In this document: positions 36,901 to 44,848 of the stretch, piece by piece
Position numbering within the stretch: position 1 is the first letter of the stretch
Layout: every line of letters starts with the position of its first letter
Virus record (IMG/VR): IMGVR_UViG_3300025132_000044
Location: 1 to 57,283 of that record
Direction: 5' to 3' (one strand)
DNA: 57,283 nucleotides
DNA from: a virus
Translations under genes and position numbers: made by a program
The notes under the pieces: model-generated
What the model was told of the DNA's origin: nothing
Database searches by the model: none
The model's input: only the letters and a program-made list of their open reading frames with translations

Positions 36901-39900
36901 CAGTATTTGGACTTAATGGAGGTTCAGATGGTACCGACGGAGTAAATGGGGCAACTGCTAAATCATTAATAGCGTCTGTCGACTCACAAGTATTTTCTTT
37001 CTTAAGTGCAAGTGATAGCACAGCAGATCCAACTAGTATTATATTTAGCTTCAATCAACAAAATTTAAATGCGGCTATTGATAGTTCTGATGTCACAATA
37101 TCAACTGCTGGCGGAAACGTTACAAATTTTGATTTTGATAATAATAGCGTAACAAATTCAGGAGGTAATTTTAGTGGTATAGCATCTGGTAGTATATCAT
37201 TTGCTGGAGCGTTGGATGCTGGAGGATTATCATCTACAAAAACAAATCTGCCAGTAACTATATCAGCTACAAAAAATAGTTTAACAGATACAATAAAAAT
37301 ATTTAAAGTTCAAGGTGGATCATCTGGATCAGATGGAAGCGATGGAAGCGATGGTACTGATGCTGTAACTGCATTCTTAACTAATGAAGCTCATACATTT
37401 GCAGCACAAAATAACGGTACTGTTGTATCATTTACAGGTGGTACTACTGATATGGAAGTATTTGAAGGTATAACTAATGTAACTTCTAATTACACGTTCA
37501 CCGGATCTAACTCAGACGGCGTTACTGCAACAAGTTCTAGTAACTCATTAACAATTACAGGTATGAGTCATGATAGTGGATCTGTTAATTTTACTGCAAA
37601 ATCTGCTAGTGTTAGTCTAACAAAAACTATGACACTAGCAAAGTCAAAACAAGGTACACAAGGTTTAAGTGGAGCAAATGCTAAATTATTAACAGTTACA
37701 TCTGATTCTCAAGTATTTGCATTTCCGTCTGCATCTTCAAATGATGCTGTTGATAACGATATTTTATTTATAATCAATCAACAAAATTTATCAACAGAAA
37801 TTGATAGTTCAGAAATATCTATAACAAATCCTGCAGGATCAGCAATAACCGGATTTTCATTAAAAACCGATGTAGCAAATAATTCTGGTTTATTTACCGG
37901 AGAAGTTTCAGCAAGTATTACTTTTACAGGAGCTACAGATGCCGGCGGATTAAATTCAGACAAATCAAATTTACCATTAACTATCACAGTAACATCAGGA
38001 TCATTAACAGACACTACTAAGATTTTTAAATTAGAAGGCGGTTCTTCAGGGTCAGATGGATCTGATGGCGCTGCAGGATCTGATGGCGCTGATGCGGTAA
38101 CTGCATTTCTTACAAATGAAGCACATACCTTTGCCGCAGATCAGGCTGGAAATATAGCTTCGTTTGCTGGTGGTACCACTGACATGGAAGTATTTGAAGG
38201 CATTACAAATGTTACTGCAAATTATACATTTACTGGTTCAAACTCTGAAGGAGTTACCGCAACAAGCTCAAGTAATAGTCTTACTATAACTGGGTTATCA
38301 CAAGACTCTGGATCTGTTAATTTTACTGCAAAATCTGCAAGTGTATCAATTACTAAGACAATGTCTCTTGTAAAGTCTAGGCAAGGGCAATCTGCAATAA
38401 CTGCATTTTTAACTAATGAGTCCCAAACATTCCCAGCTGCAGCTAATGGAACTATATCTGACTTTTCTGTTGGTACAACAACAATGCAGGTATTTGAAGG
38501 ATTAACAAATGTAACATCTAGCTTTGCATTTACAGGTTCAAATTCTGATGGAGTAACTGCTACTAGTTCTAGTAATGAAATTCAAATTACTGGTATGTCT
38601 CATGATTCTGGTTCTATAACTTTTACTGCAAAATCTGGATCTGGTGATGGATTAGTGTCAATATCAAAAGTATTTGCATTAGCTAAATCAAGAGCAGGTA
38701 CAGATGGTACTCCTGGTTCTAGTGCAAAATTAATTACATTAACAACCGATTCTCAAATATTTTCATTTCCATCTGCATCTAGTAGCGATGCTATTGATGA
38801 TGATATACTATTTATTATAAATCAACAAAATTTAGATTCTGCAGTTGTAACTGGTAATATTACTATAAAAGATTCAGGAGGATCGACATTAACTAATCCT
38901 AGTTTAGAAACAGACGTTACATCAGGAACAGGTCAAGTATCAGGTAGTATTACATTTAGTGGTACAGTTGGAGGAGATAAAACTAAACTTCCTTTAACAA
39001 TTGAAGTAGCTCGTGATAGTGTTAGTGACACAACAAGAATTTTTAAATTAGAAGGAGGTTCATCTGGATCAGACGGATCAGACGGATCAGACGGACAATC
39101 AGCAATAACTGCGTTTTTAACTAATGAATCTCATACATTCCCAGCTGCAGCAAACGGCACTGTTCCAGACTTCTCTACTGGAACTAGTGATATGATCGTG
39201 TTTTTAGGTTTAGATAATGTTACATCTAATTTTACATTTACTGGATCTAATTCTGATGGTGTTACTGCTACAAGCTCAAGTAACTCATTAACTATTACAG
39301 GAATGAGTCACGATTCGGGATCTATTAATTTCACAGCAGTTAGTGCAAGTGTTAGTTTAACTAAAACAATGAATTTAGCTAAATCAAAAACAGGCGAAAC
39401 TGGATCTACTGCTAAAACATTAACATTAACAACTGATTCTCAAATATTTTCATTTTTATCTGCTTCATCTAACGATGCAATTGACGATGATATATTGTTT
39501 ACAATTAATCAACAAAATTTATCAGGAACAATTGGAAGTGGTGATATAACAATATCAACAGCTGGTGGAGTTCCTACTCTTATTACTAATTTCTCATTAG
39601 ATAATAACAGTGTTACATCTGGGACAGGAATTGTATCTGGAAGTTTAACCTTTACGGGAGCAACAAATGCAGGAGGATTAAATTCAACAAAAAGCAATCT
39701 TCCAGTAACAATTACTGTAACAAAAGACAGCTTAACAGATACAACTAGAATTTTTAAATTAGAAGGCGGATCATCTGGATCAGATGGATCAGATGGAGCT
39801 GCTGGAGCAGACGGAGCTCCTGCGGTAACCGCATTTCTTACAAATGAAGCTCATACATTTCCTGCAGATGTTAATGGAACTATTTCTAGTTTTACCGAAG

Positions 39901-42900
39901 GTAGTTCATCAATGGTTGTTTTTGTTGGACTTGAAAATTCAACATCTAGTTTTAGTTATTCAAAAACAGATAGTACAGGAGTTACCTCAACATTATCTGG
40001 AACAGATGGAAATATAATAGCTATATCTGCCATGGCTCATGATTCTGGATCTGTTGATATAACTGCAACTAGTGCAAGTGTTAGTGTTACTAAAACAATG
40101 ACTCTAGCAAAATCAAAACAAGGTGCTCAAGGAACCGCTGGAGCAACTGGTGCTACTGGTCCCAATTTTGATTTTTTAACTGGATCTATATCTGAAATTA
40201 ATACTCAAGGAGGATTAAATGCAGGATTGTTAATGACTTCTGATGTATTAGGATTTCATGGTAATATTTCTGCAGGAGATGGAACCAATGCAAAAGTAAC
40301 TGACTTTATATCATTTTTAGACTCATCTGGTAATTTCTTTATAGGATCACAATCATCAGGACATTTTGCATATTCTCAAGCAACTGGAGAATTATTAATA
40401 AGTGGATCAAATGTTGATATAAGAACTCCTAAATTCTTTTTAGGACAAGAAAATGTACAATTTATATCTGGATCTGATGCAAAAATAGAAATATCATCAT
40501 CTAATTTTCATTTAACTCCTGAAGGCAATGTTACCATGTCTGGAACAATCACAGCAACAGCTGGTACTATTGGAGGATTTGAAATAACTGATACTCAAAT
40601 TAATTCTTCAAATGATAATTTAATTCTAAAATCATCAGGACAAGTAACTGCATCTACGTTATTATTAACTGGAGGATCTGTTGCCGGTATGCCAGTTAGT
40701 TCTGATGAAATATCAGTAGGAAGTGTTTTAAAATTAAAAGATTCTGGTCAAATAACTGGATCAAAAGTATTATTTAGTGGTGGTACTATTGGAGGATTTG
40801 ATTTAACATCAACTCAAATTAATTCTACTAATAACAATTTAATATTAAAAGACTCTGGCCAAATAACTGGATCTAATGTGTTATTCGATGGAGGAACAAT
40901 TGGAGGATTTAACATTTCTAGTGATGCTATTTCAGATACAAGCAATAATCTTGTTTTATCAGGTTCAGGTAAAATTACTGCTAGTGCTGGATTAATAGGA
41001 GGATTTGATTTAACGTCTGGAGAATTACGAGGAGGAGTTGAAAATCAATCGTATATAAGTCAATCTACATCAATAACACTTGTTTCTGGAAGCTTTCAAG
41101 GTCAGGTTCAAAATAACAAAAACAGTATTGGAGGAATTTCTCAAATTAGCACTAATGCAACAAATTTTGAAGGAGTTTTAGATCCAGCAACAATTGTAAA
41201 TACTACAACTAATCCTAGTGCATCTGAAGATGTTTTTGTAGTTGCTTTTGCTGAAGGTGCTTATGTTAATGCGTTTACCAACACTGCAACATCTGCAGCA
41301 ACTAGCATAGCTAAAGTAGCTGGATTTTCTAATTTAGAAGCCGGTCCTGTTGAATTTAGCCAAGTTTCATTAGACGGATTTACAGGAAATGCAGTAGATA
41401 CTTGCAATTTCAATTTTATTACTAGTACTGCAGCAACTCCACTGACTCCGGACGTATTTAATCCATCATCTGGATATGAATCATCTTCAGTTATAAATCA
41501 TAGTTTAACTAGAACACTTACAAAAATAAAATTAGATTCTGATAATAGATCAATATCAATTAACACTTCTAGTTTTGGAAGTGATGGAATACAACTAGAA
41601 GTAGATTCAAGTACAAATCGTCCAAGATTTTTTGCAGGATCTAATACAGGAAGTTTTTTCAAATATGATGGTACAGATATTGCAATTTCAGCTTCTAATT
41701 TTAGTGTATTAGACGGAGATATAACTGCAAATCGAATAGAATTAGCAGAATATTCTAAAGCTGATTATTTTGTATTTAAATTAATAACAATAACAGAAGC
41801 AACATCAGGTTCTTATTTTGAAGAATATACTTTAAGTGGCGACACATATTATAAATTAGTATTAGATGGAACATTAGGAGGATCTATAGCACAGTCTGTT
41901 AGAATAAATGTAACTCCAGAATATCCAATTGGAATGATACAACCTCCTGTAAAATTGAATAATCAAGGACATGAAGTAACAATTGAATCTGGAATTGGTA
42001 CTGGAATTGGTTATTCATCAAGAGTTGCAGTTAGTGGAAGTAATATATATAGTTACGGATTTTCAGCTGATAATGATGATTGGTTCAATCAATTATTTCA
42101 AACGAGAGTTTATCCAGCTGGCGGAAGTACTACATATGGAGGCGGTAGCGTAGGAGATCTAGGAGCATCTGCAGGTCGTGTAATGGTACAAAACATAGGT
42201 CAACGATTTAAATTTGTTAGATCAGCATTTGATTTTAGATTATTAGGAATATCAAGTTATGATACTACAGCAGATGGAAACTTTAATTCACAAGGATTAA
42301 TAAATTTCTTTTCAGGACTTCGTGCAAGTAATGGTCCTATAGGAATTGGAATTACTGGTACTAACAAAATGACTGCAGGTTATGCTTTAGAAGTTAACAA
42401 TATTGTTGATAGAGCTGGAACTACTACCGATGATGTATTATTTCATGGTAATGTAAGTGGTAGTGTATTTTCTGGATCTTTTGTTGGAGACGGATCAGGA
42501 TTAACCGGAGTATCAGGTGGCGGTGGTGGTAGTGGTGATATAACAGCTGTTACAGCCGGCAATGGATTAACAGGCGGAGGAACAACAGGAGCGGTATCAT
42601 TAGCAGTAGGAGCTGGTACGGGTATAGACGTTACTTCTACAACTGTTGCGGTTGATGTATCTGATTTCATGAGTAATGGTTCTAATAACAGAGTAGTTAC
42701 TGCTACCGGAGCAGACGGAATGAATGCCGAAGCTAACATGACATTTGATGGTACTAATTTATTAGTTAGCGATGATACAGCAGGAGCATATGCAAATATT
42801 GGTAGAACAAGAGTTGGTTATACAGCTTATACTGATTATGCACACATTTCACATAGAGATTTAACATCTGCAGGAGAATATGCATTATTACAATCTGCTG

Positions 42901-43472
42901 CAGGAGATACATTTATAAATGCTAAAAGTGGCAAAACACTTCATTTACGAATAAATAATTCATCGATAGCTAGTATAACCTCAACCGGATTTAATAATTT
43001 ATATTCAACCGGTAAAATAGGATATGATACAACAGATTATATTACATTCACAAATAATACTAGAATGGATGTTTATATAAATAATAGTAATGAATTTAGA
43101 TTTGAATCAGATGGTGACTTTCATGCTGATGGAGATGTTATAGCATCATCAACTACTGTATCTGATTCTAGATTAAAAGACAATATAATACCAATTGGTG
43201 GAGCGTTAGACAAAATAAAATCTTTAAGAGGTGTTTCATATACATGGAATTCTGGAAAGAAAAAAGGTAAACAAGATATAGGTTTAATAGCACAAGAAGT
43301 AGAAGAAGTATTACCAGAAATAGTTAAAGATAAAAAAATGCCATTAATGGATGGTATAGATTCAAATGAAACATATAAAACTATTGACTATGAAAAAATT
43401 ATTGCAGTACTTGTAGAAGCAGTTAAAGATCAACAAACACAAATAGACGAATTAAAAAGAAAAATTAAATAA
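30909..43472 (+). CDS. Giant tail fibre, 4187 aa, with module array and S74 chaperone
   Basis: Residues 1-1180 are an N-terminal attachment and shaft region with recurring strand motifs (SGQITASRVLLEGGTI-like). Residues 1182-3085 are 16 modules of two types: type A (about 123-139 aa; starting AK-L-L-T-V-T-S-D-S-Q) and type B (100-113 aa; starting VTAFLTNE), joined by Gly-x-Asp collagen-like linkers such as GSDGTDGTD. Residues about 3090-4080 hold further shaft motifs (GGTIGGFDLTSTQINS). The end (from about 4083; VSDSRLKDNIIPIGG, GLIAQEVEEVLPEIV) is an S74 intramolecular chaperone with the self-cleavage Ser and Lys five residues apart. The fibre probably recognises host surface glycans or proteins. 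Confidence 0.9.
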   Translation: MKKAIANLQNLDRLDTYITDTSLLSPNIFNITLLPDKLTLGKNLFKLKGVPNIFQPGTDLQIEILDSNGNPIYHEVVNKIDPDNSRFIAIYIYDNTPSGDCLITLAATLDSYNNESIPASWRNIVNAKWSVTTPVDTKSPNVNNIIFDSLNLPEATVSEQIGVRLDRQYNDNTQFPIFSDGLIEFETKENSSIAKITGGEFRPDMVGGTLTVTSPVNPTPLSTIPTSSARIYSSTIKKVLSKDFIQLDNKFVFTLSQSLSQHQYTKFDPSSYTIEYEAAPNYIGTQHSESFALTEITKLDPAIGDISRIKLYINSSATIGTFELINDILLEPTEIFVDATGSILPDVGVGFFTSQSIIDEYWESHTYIGKTEDGAPTLTFTTSSLNNAVSILPSIDYSNDDSVLIFQTKESLPGVFVENSEYKIIFDAIATKNSLSNFQSPKLSIYLSGSSFFNDVVNTLNGALPVSLGRKIGELVIDANQQRLDDQQFVFNADKTGNGSLLFVIESGEWQFSDIRTLTSAENGFTENYTRFRTDIPVKHKSNNELQFKIEYYNIAGVKSEHETIIGNKVFEGGNRYIDGDFSMLTGSLTVADSLNSGVEIVGLQNTGYIRSLGYEGFNQATGSGGGFLLFSGSALPQQSETSYSGVGLELVANENNFFKYRTDPSILDIHTQTFFLGNEATQFISGSAGQLEISSSGYHIQNNGDITASRILIEGGTITDNVTILGSVSANSILTPAIINGNPSNENNASSSISDQGFARFVSASIAGFVVNTEEIKSADESLRLKSEGQITASRVLLEGGTITDGVTILGSVTANSIQTPATIGGSPSTPANASSSISSTGLAIFKSASIGGWDITTGSIEGGNLIMKPEGILQTKDFASGFKGWKISSQGNGTAEFENVRIRGTLRTTTFEKESVNAIGGQVWVANATTITGSGVAATDTTMSVKNASGFAVDEILLAKKVDSTGFQTEYLLVESASLDGDNSNEDEVFGRIYVQRGYGSGSGGDFVGDLASTSQSYDEGQVIVSTGKIGTGYIKINANPNDTDTPFIDIVERTGSGLYDVQLKARLGDLKGLANSDRVFGNSNPGFGLQTDNVFLQGGIRANTGSIGGIHLEDNKLYIGVGNHANADTGFYVDSSSKFSLGDKLTWDGSALTVRGQLRLDSGQNVQDAINEATASNTAKTLVLTSDSQIFAFESASDSTADPTNIIFKIAQQNLNASISASNITITTPAGAAVTNFDFDTGSVSPNSSVPPLYSGVVSGSLTFAGALDAGGLNSDKTNLPVTIVATRDGLSDTTTIFKIQGGSSGSDGVSGQSAKSLVASVDSQVFAFDSASDNTADPSNIIFSFNQQNLTRALASTDVQVKTAGGSDITGFSFDNNSITSGTGIVSGSIVFASALGSGGVGADKANLPITITASLDDLTDIIKVFKVQGGSSGSDGTDGTDAVTAFLTNEAHTFASLNNGTIVSFTGGTSDMEVFEGITNVTANYTFTGSNSDGVTATSSSNSLTITGMSSDSGSINFTAKSASVSLTKTMTLAKSKQGTQGLSGANAKLLTVTSDSQVFSFPSASSNTPIDNDILFIINQQNLSTEIDSSEISITTPGGSAITGFSLKTDVANNSGLFTGEVSASISFTGATDAGGLNSNKSNLPLTITVSSGSLNDTTKIFKLEGGSSGSDGTDGTDGVTAFLTNESHTFPADQTGTIASFAGGETEMEVFEGITNVTTNYTFTGSNSEGVTATSSSNSLTITGLSKDSGSVNFTAKSASVSITKTMSLAKSRQGQSSITAFLTNESQTFPANSSGVVSSFADGTTIMEVFNGLNNVTSSFAFTGSNTDGVTATSSSNEIQVTGMAHDSGSITFTAKSGSGDGLVSISKIFSLAKSRAGVDGSGASARMLSVTTDSQIFSFASASSDIALDDDILIIINHQNLTSSPLPSDITIKDSNGTTITNPTFVSSSTSGTGQVSGSITFSSTLSGTKSKLPITIEASKDSVSDITTVFGLNGGSDGTDGVNGATAKSLIASVDSQVFSFLSASDSTADPTSIIFSFNQQNLNAAIDSSDVTISTAGGNVTNFDFDNNSVTNSGGNFSGIASGSISFAGALDAGGLSSTKTNLPVTISATKNSLTDTIKIFKVQGGSSGSDGSDGSDGTDAVTAFLTNEAHTFAAQNNGTVVSFTGGTTDMEVFEGITNVTSNYTFTGSNSDGVTATSSSNSLTITGMSHDSGSVNFTAKSASVSLTKTMTLAKSKQGTQGLSGANAKLLTVTSDSQVFAFPSASSNDAVDNDILFIINQQNLSTEIDSSEISITNPAGSAITGFSLKTDVANNSGLFTGEVSASITFTGATDAGGLNSDKSNLPLTITVTSGSLTDTTKIFKLEGGSSGSDGSDGAAGSDGADAVTAFLTNEAHTFAADQAGNIASFAGGTTDMEVFEGITNVTANYTFTGSNSEGVTATSSSNSLTITGLSQDSGSVNFTAKSASVSITKTMSLVKSRQGQSAITAFLTNESQTFPAAANGTISDFSVGTTTMQVFEGLTNVTSSFAFTGSNSDGVTATSSSNEIQITGMSHDSGSITFTAKSGSGDGLVSISKVFALAKSRAGTDGTPGSSAKLITLTTDSQIFSFPSASSSDAIDDDILFIINQQNLDSAVVTGNITIKDSGGSTLTNPSLETDVTSGTGQVSGSITFSGTVGGDKTKLPLTIEVARDSVSDTTRIFKLEGGSSGSDGSDGSDGQSAITAFLTNESHTFPAAANGTVPDFSTGTSDMIVFLGLDNVTSNFTFTGSNSDGVTATSSSNSLTITGMSHDSGSINFTAVSASVSLTKTMNLAKSKTGETGSTAKTLTLTTDSQIFSFLSASSNDAIDDDILFTINQQNLSGTIGSGDITISTAGGVPTLITNFSLDNNSVTSGTGIVSGSLTFTGATNAGGLNSTKSNLPVTITVTKDSLTDTTRIFKLEGGSSGSDGSDGAAGADGAPAVTAFLTNEAHTFPADVNGTISSFTEGSSSMVVFVGLENSTSSFSYSKTDSTGVTSTLSGTDGNIIAISAMAHDSGSVDITATSASVSVTKTMTLAKSKQGAQGTAGATGATGPNFDFLTGSISEINTQGGLNAGLLMTSDVLGFHGNISAGDGTNAKVTDFISFLDSSGNFFIGSQSSGHFAYSQATGELLISGSNVDIRTPKFFLGQENVQFISGSDAKIEISSSNFHLTPEGNVTMSGTITATAGTIGGFEITDTQINSSNDNLILKSSGQVTASTLLLTGGSVAGMPVSSDEISVGSVLKLKDSGQITGSKVLFSGGTIGGFDLTSTQINSTNNNLILKDSGQITGSNVLFDGGTIGGFNISSDAISDTSNNLVLSGSGKITASAGLIGGFDLTSGELRGGVENQSYISQSTSITLVSGSFQGQVQNNKNSIGGISQISTNATNFEGVLDPATIVNTTTNPSASEDVFVVAFAEGAYVNAFTNTATSAATSIAKVAGFSNLEAGPVEFSQVSLDGFTGNAVDTCNFNFITSTAATPLTPDVFNPSSGYESSSVINHSLTRTLTKIKLDSDNRSISINTSSFGSDGIQLEVDSSTNRPRFFAGSNTGSFFKYDGTDIAISASNFSVLDGDITANRIELAEYSKADYFVFKLITITEATSGSYFEEYTLSGDTYYKLVLDGTLGGSIAQSVRINVTPEYPIGMIQPPVKLNNQGHEVTIESGIGTGIGYSSRVAVSGSNIYSYGFSADNDDWFNQLFQTRVYPAGGSTTYGGGSVGDLGASAGRVMVQNIGQRFKFVRSAFDFRLLGISSYDTTADGNFNSQGLINFFSGLRASNGPIGIGITGTNKMTAGYALEVNNIVDRAGTTTDDVLFHGNVSGSVFSGSFVGDGSGLTGVSGGGGGSGDITAVTAGNGLTGGGTTGAVSLAVGAGTGIDVTSTTVAVDVSDFMSNGSNNRVVTATGADGMNAEANMTFDGTNLLVSDDTAGAYANIGRTRVGYTAYTDYAHISHRDLTSAGEYALLQSAAGDTFINAKSGKTLHLRINNSSIASITSTGFNNLYSTGKIGYDTTDYITFTNNTRMDVYINNSNEFRFESDGDFHADGDVIASSTTVSDSRLKDNIIPIGGALDKIKSLRGVSYTWNSGKKKGKQDIGLIAQEVEEVLPEIVKDKKMPLMDGIDSNETYKTIDYEKIIAVLVEAVKDQQTQIDELKRKIK
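34860..36956 (+). repeat. Six-module superunit, first copy (A-B-A-B-B-A)
   Basis: Modules A2-B1-A3-B2-B3-A4 have lengths 130, 105, 133, 100, 108 and 123 aa. They match the next block in order, type and length. Confidence 0.8.
36957..39104 (+). repeat. Six-module superunit, second copy (A-B-A-B-B-A)
   Basis: Modules A5-B4-A6-B5-B6-A7 have lengths 136, 105, 139, 100, 109 and 127 aa. The copy abuts the first one exactly and points to an ancient duplication of about 2.1 kb. Confidence 0.8.
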
Positions 43473-44209
43473 TGTCAGGTGGTACTGATGATATATCAAT
43501 GATACAAATTGCAGCTTCTGGAAGTTTAGATCCCAGTAATATAAGTTTACAAACTATATATACTTCTTTTATAAATGGAGATGCAGCTGGAAATTTTGCA
43601 TTAGATGATATGGCAAGTAAAGATTATCCTACAGTTACAACAAACGCTGCCTCTTCTGTAACCCAAACTAGTATGACATGTAATGGAAATGTTTCTGGAT
43701 ATGGAAATATTACTATAGGATTACAGAGAGGATTCTATTTTGGGACAAGTACAAATTATGCATCAAACACAAAAGTAAATGCAGGAGGGACTGGAACAGG
43801 AGCATATACATTATCTAGAACAAGTTTAACCGGTGGTACAACATATTATATAACGGCGTATGCATTAACGGCGTATGGTGAAAGACAAGGCTCGACAGTA
43901 GCTCAAGCAACAACGGCACCTCCTTCATTAACATCATTTACTGCGATATTACCAAATACTGGAGGAAGCAATCCTGTTTTCGGCAGTGCAGGCGCAATGT
44001 GTGAAGCTTACGAAGAAGGTAATACCACAAATACAATATATTATCACGATGGTGATGGAGCAACTCCTACATCGGGAGATGATGTTTATATAAATAGCGG
44101 AGGAACAACCGCTGTAGCTAATGGGGCTATAGGTATGGCTGTAGGTAGAGCTATTCAAAACCTAACGATTTCAGGTGGAACAGTTTCTGAAACGCCGGGT
44201 AGTTGTTAA
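43472..44209 (+). CDS. Fibre-associated FN3-like protein, 245 aa
   Basis: Residues about 52-150 resemble the fibronectin-like repeat typical of Bacteroidota surface proteins: YPTVTTNAASSVTQTSMTCN, then RGFYFGTSTNYASN, then GGTTYYITAYALTAYGE. The rest is Gly/Thr/Ser-rich, ending in ISGGTVSETPGSC with a terminal Cys. It overlaps the giant fibre stop by one base (TAATG), so it is probably produced with the fibre, as an adaptor, an assembly factor or a tip adhesin. The FN3 call is by pattern. Confidence 0.65.
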   Translation: MSGGTDDISMIQIAASGSLDPSNISLQTIYTSFINGDAAGNFALDDMASKDYPTVTTNAASSVTQTSMTCNGNVSGYGNITIGLQRGFYFGTSTNYASNTKVNAGGTGTGAYTLSRTSLTGGTTYYITAYALTAYGERQGSTVAQATTAPPSLTSFTAILPNTGGSNPVFGSAGAMCEAYEEGNTTNTIYYHDGDGATPTSGDDVYINSGGTTAVANGAIGMAVGRAIQNLTISGGTVSETPGSC

Positions 44210-44808
44210 TGAATATTATAGATCAACATACAGAATACTTAAATAATAAAGTTTATTTCATGAAAGATAACAGACTACTAACTCCTCTTGCCCAACCGGT
44301 TATGATGGGATGGGAAGATCCTATAATGAAAGAAGCTGCAGAATTAATATGTCATAACAAAGGAAAAATACTTAATGTAGGATTTGGATTAGGACTTATA
44401 GACACTTATATTCAATCTCATCAAGTACAAGAACATTGGATTATAGAAGCTCATACAGATGTACAAAATAAAATGAAAAAAGATGGATGGGATAAAAAAT
44501 CCAATGTTACATGTTTGTTTGATAAATGGCAAAATGTATTAGATAAATTACCCAAATTTGATGGTATCTATTTTGATACTTGGAAAGAGTTGTTAGATCC
44601 ATTTCATGAAATAGTACCTAATATATTAAAGCCTGGAGGTAAATACACATATTGGTCACCTGAAGATTTGGAAGTACATTCTGTGTTTAAATCAAATGAT
44701 TATAAAGTAGAAAAAGGTACTATAAAATTAGAGCATATAGCATCAAATCAAAAATATTATAATACTTCTAAAGATTTATTTAACTATAAGATAATAACTA
44801 GAAAGTAA
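44209..44808 (+). CDS. GAMT/RMT2-like SAM-dependent methyltransferase
   Basis: The protein follows the guanidinoacetate/arginine (delta-N) methyltransferase pattern: PVMMGWEDPIMKEAA (30-44), glycine-rich motif I ILNVGFGLGLIDTYIQ (54-69), acidic WIIEAHTDVQNKM (77-89), FDGIYFDTW (117-125) and the FHE...LKPGGKYTYW segment. Such enzymes methylate guanidino groups. I start at 44209 (TAATG overlap with the FN3-like gene); an in-frame TTG at 44203 would add only two residues. It sits directly after the fibre operon, so methylation of an arginine on a virion protein, or of a host small molecule, is possible. Substrate is unknown. Confidence 0.7.
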   Translation: MNIIDQHTEYLNNKVYFMKDNRLLTPLAQPVMMGWEDPIMKEAAELICHNKGKILNVGFGLGLIDTYIQSHQVQEHWIIEAHTDVQNKMKKDGWDKKSNVTCLFDKWQNVLDKLPKFDGIYFDTWKELLDPFHEIVPNILKPGGKYTYWSPEDLEVHSVFKSNDYKVEKGTIKLEHIASNQKYYNTSKDLFNYKIITRK

Positions 44809-44836
44809 AATTAACTAATGAATTATTTAAAAAGGA

Positions 44837-44844
44837 TATTTATA
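44837..44844 (+). promoter_or_regulatory. TATTTATA element, candidate late promoter
   Basis: Ends four bases before the ATG at 44849, with the same layout as at 22838 (TATTTATATAAAATG). A normal -10 role at this distance would give a transcript starting inside the gene. Confidence 0.35.
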
Positions 44845-44848
44845 TAAA

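Larger units (their letters stand above)
34452..40163 (+). repeat. Array of 16 fibre modules (A and B types)
   Basis: Module starts: A1 34452, A2 34860, B1 35250, A3 35565, B2 35964, B3 36264, A4 36588, A5 36957, B4 37365, A6 37680, B5 38097, B6 38397, A7 38724, B7 39105, A8 39411, B8 39825. Type A carries TSDSQVFSFPSAS, INQQNLS and GGSSGSDG. Type B carries VTAFLTNE, TFTGSNSDGVTATSSSNS and MTLAKSKQG. Each appears to be a beta-sandwich-like domain. Boundaries are set at the first residue of the recurring motif. Confidence 0.85.

Noticed and set aside
34452-40163. True collagen in the fibre
   Set aside because: Gly-x-Asp stretches are only short linkers between modules, not long triple-helical domains.
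44203-44208. TTG at 44203 as start of the methyltransferase
   Set aside because: It adds two residues inside the upstream gene; the ATG at 44209 in TAATG is better.
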